Positions 21,513-34,277 are shown, numbered from the stretch's first letter. The stretch is 64,000 nt of DNA from Spodoptera frugiperda (GCF_023101765.2 NC_064234.1:3906001-3970000), one strand, 5' to 3'. Notes: generated by a model from the letters alone, not told the origin. Numbers and translations: made by a program.

Positions 21513-22131
21513 GAATTCCGAGTAAGTAGTCAACTCGGACCACATGCCTACGGCCCATTTGGGACGAGTTGGGGAAATTAAAAATAAATTAAGTTTTTAG
21601 TGGTCAACTCGTCCCACTTTTTTTGTATGGCTCTTTAAACTTTATCAATGTTCGGTACAGTTAGCAACACAAGATTAAAAATATTTTTTTATAGTTTTTT
21701 TCTTTACTTTCGTATTGTTCATAGATTATTTCATATTAAAAAATCCTTACGAAGTAAGAACCTCTTTTTTTAGTGTCGGTTAAATAATTTATTACCTAAA
21801 TGTTTATTAGGAATCGCACAAGTTCATGTGTTAACCAAAATTACTAAGAATAGTAAACATGTGTGGCTTAAACAATGGTCATGGCGGTCATTTATGAAGT
21901 AAATGACAACATAGATAGAATGAAGTTCCTAGAAAATCTTTTGTTTTCAACAAAGTAATAGAACTTTATTATTTCCACACTAACCTTTTTGCTACTGACT
22001 GTACCTTATCTCATTGTGGTAGTGAGGTGGGACGAGTTGACCACTAAAAATATTATTTTATTTAATTTTCTGCAACTCGTCCCAAATGGGCCGTAGGCAT
22101 GTGGTCCGAGTTGACTACTTACTCAGAATTC
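21513..22131. mobile_element. MITE with ~100-bp terminal inverted repeats
   Basis: GAGTAAGTAGTCAACTCGGA, CCACATGCCTACGGCCCATT, TGGGACGAGTT and TTTTTAGTGGTCAACTCGTC in the left arm recur in reverse complement in the right arm (22020-22131). Each arm is about 100 bp and nearly identical; the middle of about 400 bp is AT-rich and non-coding. No transposase. The transposon family is not identified. Confidence 0.8.
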
Positions 22132-22719
22132 CTGGTGTTTAAAGTCATGTAACAATAATACTGAACGTTTTGTTTTTGTGGTAGTGGTTTTAGATCTAAA
22201 GTTAAAACGGTAGAAAATAAGTACCCTTAGTCCATACTAACTCTAACTTAATTTGCGTTTAAAGTATTTGAAACTAGAACGCGTTCGGGACTCTGATTGG
22301 CCGGCTCGAATAAACAAACCTATCAGAGCACCGACGTAATACTTTACACGTAAAACACTGACTTGTAAGTGTAACAATAATATAACGAGATCTAGGTTTA
22401 AAACCAAGAAGTTTAGGTATACGTAGAAGTATAGGTATAATAATAACCTACAAAACCATTAACTACAAACTAGTAAAAGCACATACCACTTTTAATAACT
22501 TAACTAAAGTTCAATTATCGCCATTTGATTGCTGGCTCTGTATTAATTAATAAACGTGGCTTTATTTCAATTTTAAGTATCATCTGCAATAACTAGAATC
22601 AATTACTGACTGTTTAATTACTATTTTAGCCGGCTAGTATAGTTGATTTAGTGGTTTTGAATCCAGATTGGTGAACTTGTTTTAAAGTTTCAAAAGTTTC
22701 GCATAATTGCTGTGGATGC

Positions 22720-23030
22720 GTTTGGCTTCCACCAATCATATTAGTCTAAGCACTCAGCTAGGCTATGTTTTATATATTATGGAAAGATGCGTGCTATGCA
22801 TGACTTCCCTTTTATTTGATGACGGAGGTACACCTTCGAAAGACGCCTAGCTTTTTGGGAGAAAGACTAAGAAGTGTGGGATTTTTATCTCACTAAACCA
22901 CCCCGGTGGCCACCTTCAGCACCGATAAGGGGCACGAGTATCGGTGGAAACAGTTACATAGATTCACAGCTTAGCTATTACATCTTCGTAGCCTAGCTAC
23001 ATAGCACATCTCCGGTACAATAGCACGCAA
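22720..23030. mobile_element. MITE family E, copy 1, interrupted
   Basis: GGCTTCCACCAATCATATTA, GGAAAGATGCGTGCTATGCA, TCGGTGGAAACAGTTACATA, GATTCACAGCTTAGCTATTA and CGTAGCCTAGCTACATAGCA match the element at 44890-45204. A LINE-like fragment (22808-22938) sits inside it. Confidence 0.55.
22808..22938 (-). repeat. LINE-like 3' fragment nested in MITE
   Basis: On the minus strand: GTGCCCCTTATCGGTGCTGA, GGTGGCCACCGGGGTGG, AAAATCCCACACTTC, CCCAAAAAGCTAGGCGTCTT. It matches 52158-52262 on the plus strand. Confidence 0.6.
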
Positions 23031-24420
23031 ATATTTTCGGACAGTAAATATTTGCTTAATTAATTTGTACTGTAGTTTTTTTTTTATTTATTTAAAGGGC
23101 TTTGTCGCTTGGTACTGTAGTTGAACATAACATACACACACAGCTTTGTTTCATAATGTTTTTCTAAATGCTGCCTTGCATCATTTAGCTTTTCTTTGCA
23201 TTTGGCACCATTGGGAGCAACAAAATATGTCACTGTCTGCAAGCGCACTGTCCTCCCTCCCTTCATACTAATAGAGTGACGTTTGGATTTTACTGCTTTT
23301 TTGTATTGACAAAAGTCAAAGTATTTATTTGTGAAATAAAGGGTACATTAGAGGTTGTAAGGTATGCTACTACACATGAAGAGATCCTGGTATGTTTTGC
23401 TTTGGAAAGCGAAAAGTTTACAAACTTCGATCAATATTAGTAATCGAAGTTTAAAGATAAATGTAAGAAGTAAAAAAATAATTAAAAAATTATATAATTA
23501 GTGACATAATAAGGATGTCCCCTTTAAATATGATATTAATTCAACCCAAATAATAATCTCAAGAAAGAAAGAGATGTCTACTAAAACATCATAACAATTT
23601 AAAATTGTTATACGTAATTACGTCATGTTTCTGTATTTCGTAATGTACAATTTTCATACATCATTCGAAGTATTAATGACGGATATGAAATGACATCCCA
23701 CACAGGGTGAATAGAAAATTAGTCCAGTTTTGATGCGCTGCAGGCAATTTCACACTCAGCAATAGGATGAAATTACAAACGAAAATTCATATTAATTACA
23801 TATATTATCGTCAAAATGTACCAGCAACGTGGTTATTAGTACTTTAGGCTTATGTTACAATGATGTGCTCGATACTGAGGCCTGATAATATAACCCTACA
23901 TCTATCAATATATCAGTTATTTATACTGCATGCTTATGTTAATGAAATGAAACGTTCGCTGCTGTGAATCAATTCGTTGGACTCACCTAAGAACCTTTTT
24001 AGACAGATCCACGTGCCCATTAAGTAGGACAGTAAAAAGAAACAATACAGCTTATTTAAAACGCGATTCTATTCCTGTAAAGCACCTACTTTTATTATTA
24101 TTGTTTATAATGAGAAAAGTATTCTACAAATGGCGTGGCAACCGTCCAACCGCGGTGATATTTTAATTAATGTGTAATTAATAACTAAACGGAATCGATT
24201 CGTTGATAGTGAAATACGCATTTGGCATAACGTGCCAGAGACATGAGTGTGGTGGACATCCGGCAACTGTTTTAATGTATGGTGACCTTATTGTCGGCGG
24301 TTAAAAGCATTTTGCATCGCCAAATCGAAGTGACTCGGTGTTGGGAGTACATTGTAGAGGACCGAGACACCCACTGTATCAACCTGGGTGATATTTTCGC
24401 GCGGCTCCGTACAGTCGGCC
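23031..24420. other. intergenic upstream of troponin C copy 1
   Basis: AT-rich and without a supported gene; probably contains upstream regulatory DNA for the muscle gene that starts at 24526. The 60- and 72-residue frames at 23084 and 24279 have no domain. Confidence 0.4.
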
Positions 24421-24430
24421 ATTCCATTCA

Positions 24431-24470
24431 GATAAAAGGGCTCGTGTTCCTCCTAGTGTGGTTCACTTTA
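24431..24470 (+). promoter_or_regulatory. possible TATA-like core promoter, TpnC copy 1
   Basis: GATAAAAGGG at 24431, followed about 33 bases later by TTCACTTT (initiator-like, A at 24465), about 60 bases before the start ATG. Spacing fits a TATA/initiator promoter but the motifs are weak. Confidence 0.3.
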
Positions 24471-24525
24471 GCATACGGCATCGTACAATTCCTTTAGACG
24501 GAACCCCCCGTGCTATATCTAAACA

Positions 24526-27500
24526 ATGGTGAGAGGATTTCGTTTTGTGATTCGTGTTCTAGTGAAGTGACCAGTGGTTTTGTTTTGTGAATTAAACTTT
24601 TATTAAGTTGTCATAAAATTTTTCGTAATTATGAATATTTTTTTAATTATGTCTATTTGGTGGTTTCAGGAGGAACTTGACAAGGAACAGATCAGCAGTG
24701 AGTATTTTTTATGAATTGTACAAAACTTTAATTAATTTTATCCTCAAATTCCCTTTATTTTTAAATTCAATCGATGCAGTTATTGCTTTACTTTTAATAC
24801 TTGCTTCAATTTTAATACTTTTGCATGTCAACTGTCTTGGAAGTTTTATAAACCTGGTATAAATCTACTTCCAGTTCTCAAGAAGGCCTTCGAGGCTTTC
24901 GACCAGGAGAAGAAAGGATGCATCGGCACGGTGATGGTGGGCACAATCCTCGGCATGTTGGGGCACCAGGTCAGCGACGATGTCCTCAAAGAAATCATCG
25001 ACGAGGTTGATGCTGACGGTAAGTAAAACATCCCATCACTATTAGTAATATTTATTTTGAATCGGCATTGTAAATTTTTAAAAATAATTATCTATATCTC
25101 TGGGTTGATTTATTCTATTCTTTTATTTACGGTTGACAAATTATTATAAATAATATTTTTAGAATTGTTTTCAATTTCAAACACCAAGCCTAACTTTAAT
25201 CGACGCATTACAAATGGCAGAGATTTCTTTTAAAAATACTCTTAATCTGAGTAATATATGCGCTTGAGTTCAGTATCAACTACAAATTAAGGAAAGGAGA
25301 GAAACATAATTCAAAATCTAAATCAAAATTATACAAACGTTTACCCAGTAATTACTAAAACTATTATATCATACTCGTACATGAAATATATTCGCACTAG
25401 TACTTACCTCGTGTATGTCTAAGAATACGCTCACCTTTCCCCTACTTCGACATGATTTGCGTGGGAAACATCGCAGCTGATATAATCTATCTTACCTACA
25501 TGTCTATTTGGATACAGAAACTGTTAGCTTAATATTAGAAACAACAACAATTTGTCTTGTAAATACTTGTTGTTTAATATACGATTTTGTAGATAAGATT
25601 ATCGTTTATCGGATAAATCTACTAATTATGTGATAAACGTCTGTAAAAGACATTTAATGGACAAGTAGGTAATATCTACAGAACAGCTCCATTTCCTAAC
25701 TTACTACTAATTGAAGAACAGTATCCATGAAAACAAGTCTTTACTTTTATAATAGGAACGTGTGTTATGTGTACGTTTTTAAAACCAATAGATATATTTT
25801 TGATATTATAGGTATAATTACACTGTAGGTACTAGTGGATCCGGCAAACTTCGTACCACCTACGACATCTTTTTCTTATCTTTGAAAGTTTTCCTAGACT
25901 TCTACAATGAATTCATGACCAAAATCAGCGAAATTGGTCTAGCGGTTTTCTAATTTTGGCGAGACTAACGAACTTCAATTCGTTTTTATATAGATACAAG
26001 ATAAATCACGAAAAATATGTTAATTAAACGATAGATTAACTTGATGTTTCCTTTAAACATACAATAAATCTTCATTAATTAGTAATTATTTGTATAGTAC
26101 GAGAAATGGAATGTCACTTTAAACGATTTGTTTTTTTTTGTTATACTATTTGGTCCGGAATCCACAATACAATTACCTAGCCATTAGCTTCACACATAAA
26201 TACTTAACGCTACAGGAAAACGTATTCGAATCTTATTTGAAAGAAAGAAATAGCATTTATTCGACAGAAGACACGTACACATTTTTTATGGAATAAGCAG
26301 GTAAAAATGCAGGCGGATGACCTGATGGTAAGCCGCCCATGGACACTTGAAACATCAAAGACGTTACAAGTGCGTTGCAAACCTTTTGGGGTGTAAGGAA
26401 TTTAAGGGCTGTTGGGGAATCGGGGATTGGGAAGGGGGGTAATTTAGCCTCCGGTAACCTCACTCAAATCGGTTTAATAATAGTTAATTTCTATTTATTA
26501 AATAAATGGATCCTCTAAATCAGTGTTTCTCAAACTATGGTTCGCGACCCATTGGTGGGTCGCAAACGAATTTCTATTAGGCCTTGTTTGTAGAAAAACA
26601 TATTAACCAACCGTCCTGTATTGCGTTTTTCATATTGGTAATAGTTTAATTCCTTTAAGGAGGGTCCTGAGTTTAGGAACTTAATTTAGATGGGTTGTAG
26701 TCTAGACCGCTTTGGGAACCACAGCTCTAAATCAAAGTTCAAAACAAAATTTATAAAACAAGAGTATATATACTAAGTTTTTTCTTTCAACGTTTTCACT
26801 TCAAATATTTGGACATAAAGTTTTGGCATAATGTTAAACAAAAGGGCAAACTTGAACAAAACTCGTTACGTGTGGAAGGATGATTTGTAGGAATTTATGC
26901 CAATTGCTTTTATTTTGGCAGACTAACATCTGTTACGATTTGTTTGGAAACCATTATTTTGTTTCTGAAGTTTGCTTGAGAAATGAAATTAGTTTTGGTA
27001 AAATATTTAGTAAAAATATTGTATTAGTTTTAACATATATAAATTATTTAACTGTAAATATTTGCGATAAAAGACACCACGCTATAAAAATAGGTCTGTG
27101 ATGTAGGGAGTATAATTGTTTCAAGATACTATAGGTAATCTGTACTAGATTCATAGTGTCAGCACGTGGTGCCATTTTAAAAATGTTATTCATGTAATTT
27201 CATGATGAAAATTCCAGGATCTGGTGAATTGGAGTTCGAGGAGTTCGTGACCCTGGCTTCCAGGTTCATGGTTGAGGAAGATGCTGAGGCGATGCAGCAG
27301 GAACTTAAAGAGGCATTCCGGTTATACGATAAAGAAGGTAACTTTTTTATTCTTCACTTCGAATTACCTAATAGAATTTCACTTGAGTAGGGCATTAAGT
27401 CTTTTTTTTATCTAAAACTTGACAGGCATTTGACCGCGAACTCATCTGATTGTGTGAGCGACGATGCGGTCGAAGATGTATGTGAATGTGAAGATGTGCA

Positions 27501-30500
27501 TTTATTTCAATTTATCCTTAAGTATGCAGGAATTTTGAAACGTCAATATTGAATCCGTCAGAGATTTTAGGTGCTCGCTCCAAAATACAGATATTATTTA
27601 AATGGAGAAGTACATAAGAGCAAGGAACTTCATTGTTACACGTCAGAGGCATTTCTTTATAAATAGCTAAAATTCTTGCAATAAAACTAATATTGTACAG
27701 TCGATTATGTTAATATGACAGCAATTTCAAATTCGTTATAAACTTGTTTTGAAAATAAATTGACGTTTTACTTCGCTAACAAGTTTTTAAAATTCGAAAT
27801 TGAAAATTAGCTTTACGCAGTCTAGAATCTATGATTACGTCCTTTTAAAAGTTTCAAAGTTAAATGTTCTACTTAACTTTTTAAAGTGAAAATAAAAAAT
27901 ATGACCTACACATAATTTTCTGCTAAAAATTTAATGTTCCTTCAGGCATATTCAGAGGTCACGTTTTTAATTTCAAGACACTTAGATAATCTTTTGTTAA
28001 ACTTTGAATCATCTTTTTGTAATTTCAAAGATGACAAATTGTTTTTTTTTTAACAATAGATGTGACGATGATGAGTACCAAAAGACGAAGTTTATTGAAA
28101 ATTATGTCCAGTATTAGTTGACCCTCGCTTATAAGTAAAGTATTAACAATCGGGGACCATTGTTATTTAGTTAATAACATTTAGTCATATTTTCAGTTCT
28201 TTATACTAGCCTAGACTAAAAAGTATTCTTGATACTAAGTTCAAAGTAAAAAAGGAAAATAAAATCTCGTTTGTAACAGGATCAAACAAGGCTTTTGAAA
28301 AGGATTCAATGGACTAAAAAATTATTAAGTGAACAGTTTCTTTTAAGATTGAAATCAAGGGCAATGACCTTCAGGATTTTTGCTTGGAGCGATCTTCGTT
28401 TGCCCCGAGACAATATTAAATGGTACATAACAAAACAATTGAATGAAATTAACAAGAAATTTGTAAATCAAGTTTAAAATTAATCAGAATATTTAAGTAG
28501 CGTCTACAATCTAAGTGCCTAAAGTTATTTTTATCGCGGTGAAAATTGTGTCTATTTTACCTTTATAGAAAAATTTGCTTCTTACGCGCGATTTCGCGCA
28601 GATTTGCGCTGCAGACTGCGTATGTAGGAGTAACTATTATTAAGTAAGAAACTTAAGCTATAGAGCCATCAAAGTACAATTTATCATAAATTTGACTTAA
28701 AATATTTAAATAAAATCATAAACCAATTCGTAGGCAACAGTCTAAAATAATAACACAAAATATTTGAAACTTCCTAATCTGTTAGTTCAAAAGCATTCCA
28801 AATGAATGCAAGCCAAGTTTTGCGCTATGAAATGATTGAACAATAGATCACTCGACTACGACAACCGAGATAAACATTTAGTTAGTAATGTAGTTTATGT
28901 TATTTTAAATGGCATTACACAATTTGGCAATGTCCATTAGATTTTCAGACGATATCTCATTTATCATTATGTTGACACTTTTATCGGTACCAGGTCAGCC
29001 ATACCCGTGCGCTTTGTTTTCTAAGAATACTGCGCCAATGGTGCTATCATCACGCTATTGTTGGAGGAAAGGTCGTTAGTTAAATTTATTTTTTGCCTTG
29101 AAACATGGTATTATAGGTGTAACAATGGCATTAGAGCTGTAGAGAGTACATGCTTTGGTTAAAGATACATAGCATGCAAACTTATGGACTTATATATAAC
29201 GCGGTAGGTGTTAGGTAGGCCGGCGTTATATTACGTCATAATAAATATCAACTACATTTATCATGTCATAATAAATGTCAAATACATCACGTTGAACTTA
29301 CGAACAGGTACTTACCACTTCAATTTTTCCATGAAATTCCATGTTACCACATCATCACTAATATCAATCTAAACGAAAAAGAAAATTCTAACAAACCAAT
29401 ACCAAATTCATTGACTCAATTTTATTAAAATTAAATTCCTTCGTCCTCTTTATTTGAATTTAGAATTTGGAATTAGCTTCACAAACATACAATCTGCATT
29501 CAAAAACGTATGTAGGTATGTAGATTAATTAAAATAAATATTTTGACTATGAATGTGATCCTTTTATTACTAGGAGCACAAATCTCGACTATACCAATGA
29601 GTATTATTAATAACATGTCATGATGTACAACTTAAATCTCCGTGAAGACAGGCATCGTATTATGTGTAGGAAGAATCATGTTTCTTCATAACCACCGGCT
29701 CAAGATAAAACCCCTGTAATGAATATCTTTATTGCGTAATATTCAACCGCAAAAAGTCTTCCTTTGACTAGAACATCACGTAGAATATTAATTTCAAGTA
29801 AAAAATAGACGTCGATAGGAAAAAAAATCAGTGAAAATAACTTAACATTTGAACTATTTTGGCTCTGACAATATTACAAATGAAATAAGTGAAATAAGCC
29901 AATAAAAACGTTAAAAAAGTTTCCGCATTTCCAAAAAATATTTGTAAAGAAGGAAAAGAACCTCATAATTTAGACGACAATTGCAACATTTTTCAAAAGT
30001 AACAACATCGCAATGTTTGGTAATAGGCGAGGTGTTATTGCTTAACACAGGCATGTACAGTCAGCGAAGTTACTTGGTATCCAGGTAAGAAAATTTTACT
30101 TTGTACAGAGACAGTAACCATTGGTTGACTACCGAGCCGACTAATATAGGTAGTTACAAGCGATAAGGTCCTTTTTAAGGGCTGAAGATCATTCAATGAA
30201 TGATCTCGCCTTGGGCAAGGCGGAAGGGAGTATCAGACTCTTACTGTTTAAAAACCACCCCGTTCCTACTCTTACTTTTTGAGCCGGAGCCCCGGTAACC
30301 CGGTAGGCAGTCCGCAGCTCCGGGTCGGCATTAGCCCTACTGAGCCCTGTCTGTGGTGGTCTGATGCTAGTCTCTCTCGTCGGCAGAGATAGGGCTAACA
30401 CACAATTTAGTATGACAATAGCTACTGTTTCTGTACAGAATCCTACCTGGATATGAAATAACGTGGACGATTGTACTTATAAACTTATCTATAAATCTCC

Positions 30501-33500
30501 CCTTTTTGCACGTGTAGGTCGATTATACTTGATCCGAGTTGGCAGTATTCATAAATACTTTTGCCATGCTTCGATTGCTCACGGGTGAAAAACATGTAGG
30601 TGGTTCATATTCTTTCTGTAGGTGGAACATTCTCCTTCAATGAATCTTTGGAAATCCACCTCTGCATATATTTGTATAATAATTTTCAATCTTTATTTCT
30701 GTGTAGGATGAATCTATGAATATACTAATAATAAACACTATTTCGTGCGAAAATGTAGACCCACGTTGATTGAATCAACGAGTGAAAGAAAAATTAAAAA
30801 TAAAAAAGTAGTTAGTATACCTAGTACGGGGATGACAACCTTTTATGATGGAGTTTAAAACTTAATTAACACCTGTCATTGCCAACAAAAAACTGTTATT
30901 ATTAGGCTATTCCTCCACTAGTGTCGGACAGCGTTGTCCGACATGGCGTCTAAGGTGTTAATTGTTATTTTGTTGTTGAATTGGTTCGAATATTACCTAC
31001 TTATTATTATTTTCTTATTAGCGACGTTGTCACTGTTAGGTACGGATTTCCTAATCCTTCCGTTTGCCATTAAACATATAGTAAAAGATTATGTTATTTA
31101 CTATTTGATTGGGTTGTTATTTACGTGGCTTATCAAAAATATTCTGCAAATTTTGCAAATTCTAAAAACTCTAATATAATGAAAAAATAATCGTCACTTC
31201 ACAGTATTTTAAAAATAGCTTCATAACGATTTAAACACGCATTTTCCATCAACAAGTATTTATTACCTCCATAAAGGTCCTCTATCACGCGTAAATAATT
31301 TATTTATTTCAAAATTCAGTATACAGGTGGATATCCTCGCCTATCATATAAAATTTAAGTAAGGTCGAAACCAACAAACCCAGGGCCAAGATTCGGGCGA
31401 TACGTTATAAATATGAAATTAATTTCCCCGAAAATGTAATTCTATTTCATGGCCACGTACCCATATCAGTTTATAAAACCAATTGAACTTTATTACAAGG
31501 ATAAAAGGATCAAAATTAGTTCGTTTTGAGTTGTGAATTGATTTTTCCGTTTTATTACCGTCTACCATTTCGGCCAATAAGGAAATAAATTGAGGTTTAA
31601 AAGCTTTTGGTTCGCAAATGTCCCCGTAGGATTCTGATGTTGCTTTTATTAGGACTAATTTTAACTAATTATGCCCTTTTGAGTTATTTTCACTGTCACG
31701 CTAAACTAAAGGGAACCGAAATGTTTTAGGTTAAGTATATTATTTAATTATAGTCAATGCAATAAAAGCATTTTTTTTTGAGATGTTTATTTTTAACTCT
31801 AACAATGTATTTCAATATGTAATGAACTGTGAGGAATACAAATCAATTTACACCTAATTACCCCTAATTAATGTGTCCTACCCAGAACGAGTTAATAATT
31901 TTCAGTAAAATAACATATTTTCTACAAAAAACTAGGCAAATTAATTGTATTGAAATGCTAAGACCGTTTATTGACGATACAGTACAGATCTATCTTTTGC
32001 TGATATCATAAGAACTCACTAAGCAGCAGCGCTCTTTAGCAAACCTAACTCTTGAATCCAATTCCGATCGAACAACATTAATATTGTGAAATTTCGTACT
32101 CTTGAGTTGCAATACTAACGCCCATTGCATCCATATTGTGTGGATATTGAAAGAACTAAATAGTTTGAGTTTAGCTTTATATTCCGTAATCTTAAATGTT
32201 ATTATAACAATTACGATTGGGGTTGTATAGCTTTGACACATAATAATGACTAGAGTGAAATTGAATTGATATTGAGATTGCAAGAGTAAGTTCCCTGTAT
32301 TTCTACCATGAGTTTGAAGCAATAGTATTTGATTATAGTCGCTAGCGACGACGTAATTTTTTACAACGCCTCTACCGGTCACATGTGGAACTAAATTGCA
32401 ATCTCTTACCTGCCTGCCAAGCGTGGAGATTATCGCTTAAGTATCTTTTGTAGAAACATCCCGTAGTCCAGTTGTGGTCTCTCATGGGCTGTTTATGTGA
32501 CGTGATTCTAAGCGTATAAAACATTTCTGATTTTGTTCTTCCTAATCCTTTCAGGCAACGGTTACATCACGACTGGCGTCTTAAGAGAAATCCTCAGAGA
32601 GCTTGATGACAAGATCAGCGCTGAAGAGTTAGACATGATGATTGAAGAAATTGACTCTGACGGCTCAGGAACCGTGGACTTTGATGGTATGTATAATTTA
32701 AAGGTATTTTCTTTTATACCAATTTTTGGATGGATCCAAAAGTGTTCTTGTGTATCCATACTGACTTAATGTCAGATAATGGAGACATTTATTTAACCGT
32801 AAATAGTTATTCGTAATGTATGCAAAAGTTAAATTACAATTATGTTTTGGTGCCATAACAGTAATTATTAGGTACTAATGTCAAAGTTTTGGTAAAAAAG
32901 TTCATAAGAACATTAAGAATTTTCTTAAACAAATATGACTCTAACACTCAACTGTATTGAGTGTTAAAAGTTGGATCATTGTTAATTGATTCAACGGCTA
33001 CCAGGCAAGATGAAAATAATTTCATTATGATATACAATGTGATAGGGGTGGGACTTCTAACCCGTTAAGGCTGAGTACTACATCTAATTTTATCGACAAA
33101 AAAAATAATATGGGGGTTGAACCCCTAATTGAAAATATTGAAAAATAGTGATTTTTTCGGTAAAAATAATTCACAAATGTTTTTTTTTCTCACCAAAACA
33201 TTATTAAACATATGAAAAAAGTAATGAATTAGTTAGCCAAGGTTATTAGCTACCGTTTGTCGTTTTTTTTTCTACGACGCATACAACCTTTGATATCAAA
33301 AAAAGTAAAAAAAATATTAAAATAGCCATAACTTTTAGGGGGAGGGGATTCGACCCCTTCGACCCCCGACTTTTGTCGATAAAATTAGATGTAGTACTCA
33401 GCCTTAACGGGTTAGAAGTCCCACCCCTATCACATTGTATATTTTAAATATATATAGCCGAAATAATTTAACATGTAAATGAAACAGATGGTCCGAAGCA

Positions 33501-34277
33501 CACTGAGTATATTTCATAAAAACAAAAGAAGATGATAAATAGTTTTCACTCTTATAAGTGGCCAGCTTAACAGCACAGTTACTATATGTAACACATTACT
33601 AACTAAAATTGGCCATTCAATGAAAAACTACTACAAAGCCTTAAAATCAACAGTAACCAACGTATTTAAACTTAGCAGTTAATACTAGATAGCGTTTAAA
33701 TTTAGCCCTAGAGGTAAGGTTAGTGACAGATTCTTAGCCAAAACTAAAATTAGTTTTCTATTACCGTAACATTCTCGTTACAGAGCTGAGTTCAGCTGAC
33801 TTGTAAATAAATTGATTAAAACGAACTAATTTACGTTCTGCAAATTGCATTTTGTGCGCAGTTTATCTTCTCTTACTATATATTATTTGGCTGCTTAATT
33901 GAGTCGAATACCTTGGTATTTAAGTGTTAGGTTTACTGATAAGTATTTATAAAGAAGTTGCTTAGTTTAATATAGTACAATTTCGTACAATACCTACCGT
34001 ATTGTACGGTTTCAAACCACCAAATAAATGCCTACATACAACAACAATAATAGTTGGAACCTTCTACTATTTTAACCGATTTAGAAAAAAGAAATTTGCT
34101 CGTATTATTTACTTTTGCCAAATTTGTTAAAGTAGGTCGTCTGTGTTTTATCTAAACAAATTAATTAAACCACGTACCCATACAAAGAATGTATTTTTGT
34201 AGTAATGAAGAGATTAATATCTTATTTTTTCTTTGTTTCCAGAATTCATGGAGGTCATGACTGGAGGCGACGATTAA
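24526..34277 (+). CDS. TpnC: troponin C, copy 1 (two-site type)
   Basis: Calcium sensor of the thin filament; it binds troponin I and T and switches muscle contraction on. Six coding exons with GT-AG introns: 24526-24528 (Met only), 24670-24697, 24875-25018, 27218-27337, 32555-32686, 34243-34277 (TAA). The product is 153 residues, starting MEELDKEQIS and ending MEVMTGGDD, the normal length for insect troponin C. Four EF-hands: loop I DQEKKGCIGTVM lacks ligands; loop II DADGSGELEFEE is canonical; loop III DKEGNGYITTGV lacks the final Glu; loop IV DSDGSGTVDFDE is canonical. Sites II and IV should therefore bind calcium, as in the common F2-type insect isoforms. Introns 3-5 are large (2.2, 5.2 and 1.6 kb) and hold transposon debris. 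Five introns share position and phase with the copy at 53372-56302. An upstream 5' UTR exon is possible. The orthologue subtype needs a phylogeny. Confidence 0.97.
25832..25994 (-). mobile_element. non-autonomous Helitron fragment in TpnC intron 3
   Basis: On the minus strand it starts TCTATATAAAAACGAATTG and ends GAAGTTTGCCGGATCCACTAG followed by T: TC start, GTTTGCC near the end, CTAG terminus. A related copy lies at 61743-61889. The 3' hairpin is degenerate. Confidence 0.5.
26285..26465 (+). repeat. repeat family B, copy 4, in TpnC intron 3
   Basis: GGATGACCTGATGGTAAGCC, CCATGGACACTTGAAACATC, AACCTTTTGGGGTGTAAGGA and GCCTCCGGTAACCTCACTCA, in family B order. Confidence 0.65.
26521..26724. 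mobile_element. non-autonomous hAT element with 8-bp TSD
   Basis: 204 bp with ends CAGTGTTTCTCAAACTATGG and, reverse-complemented, CTGTGGTTCCCAAAGCGG. It is flanked by an exact 8-bp duplication CTCTAAAT (26513-26520 and 26725-26732). The CAG ends and 8-bp target duplication are the hAT hallmark. No coding capacity. It sits in intron 3 of troponin C copy 1. Confidence 0.85.
30172..30400 (-). repeat. repeat family A, copy 7 (extended), in TpnC intron 4
   Basis: TCGCCTTGGGCAAGGCGGAA, GTATCAGACTCTTACTG, AAAACCACCCCGTTCCTACT, GAGCCGGAGCCCCGGTAACC and GTCCGCAGCTCCGGGTCGGC, then TTAGCCCTACTGAGCCCTGT, matching the extra part in the copy at 20860. Confidence 0.8.
30922..30943. repeat. perfect 9-bp hairpin
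   Basis: TGTCGGACA, loop GCGT, TGTCCGACA. Located in intron 4 of troponin C copy 1; small and of unknown meaning. Confidence 0.6.
31990..32382 (-). other. unexplained 130-residue open frame in TpnC intron 4
   Basis: An antisense open frame ends just upstream of exon 5 of troponin C copy 1. It has no recognised domain or signal peptide and is rich in I, L, T and S. It is long for AT-rich intron sequence but may be chance or part of an unrecognised repeat. Not called as a gene. Confidence 0.2.
33030..33442. mobile_element. MITE with long perfect TIRs in TpnC intron 5
   Basis: 413 bp. The arms begin ATATACAATGTGATAGGGGT and run through GGGACTTCTAACCCGTTAAG and GCTGAGTACTACATCTAATT to TTATCGACAAAA. 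The right arm (about 33373-33442) is its exact reverse complement over about 70 bp by eye. The middle is AT-rich with T and A runs. No transposase; the flanks suggest a TA-rich target. Confidence 0.85.

Noticed and set aside
24279..24497. 72-residue frame just upstream of troponin C copy 1
   Set aside because: It overlaps the probable core promoter, has no domain, and is more likely promoter or 5' UTR sequence.
30934..31179. 81-residue hydrophobic open frame in TpnC intron 4
   Set aside because: A low-complexity I/L-rich peptide from AT-rich intron DNA that starts in a small hairpin; no other support.
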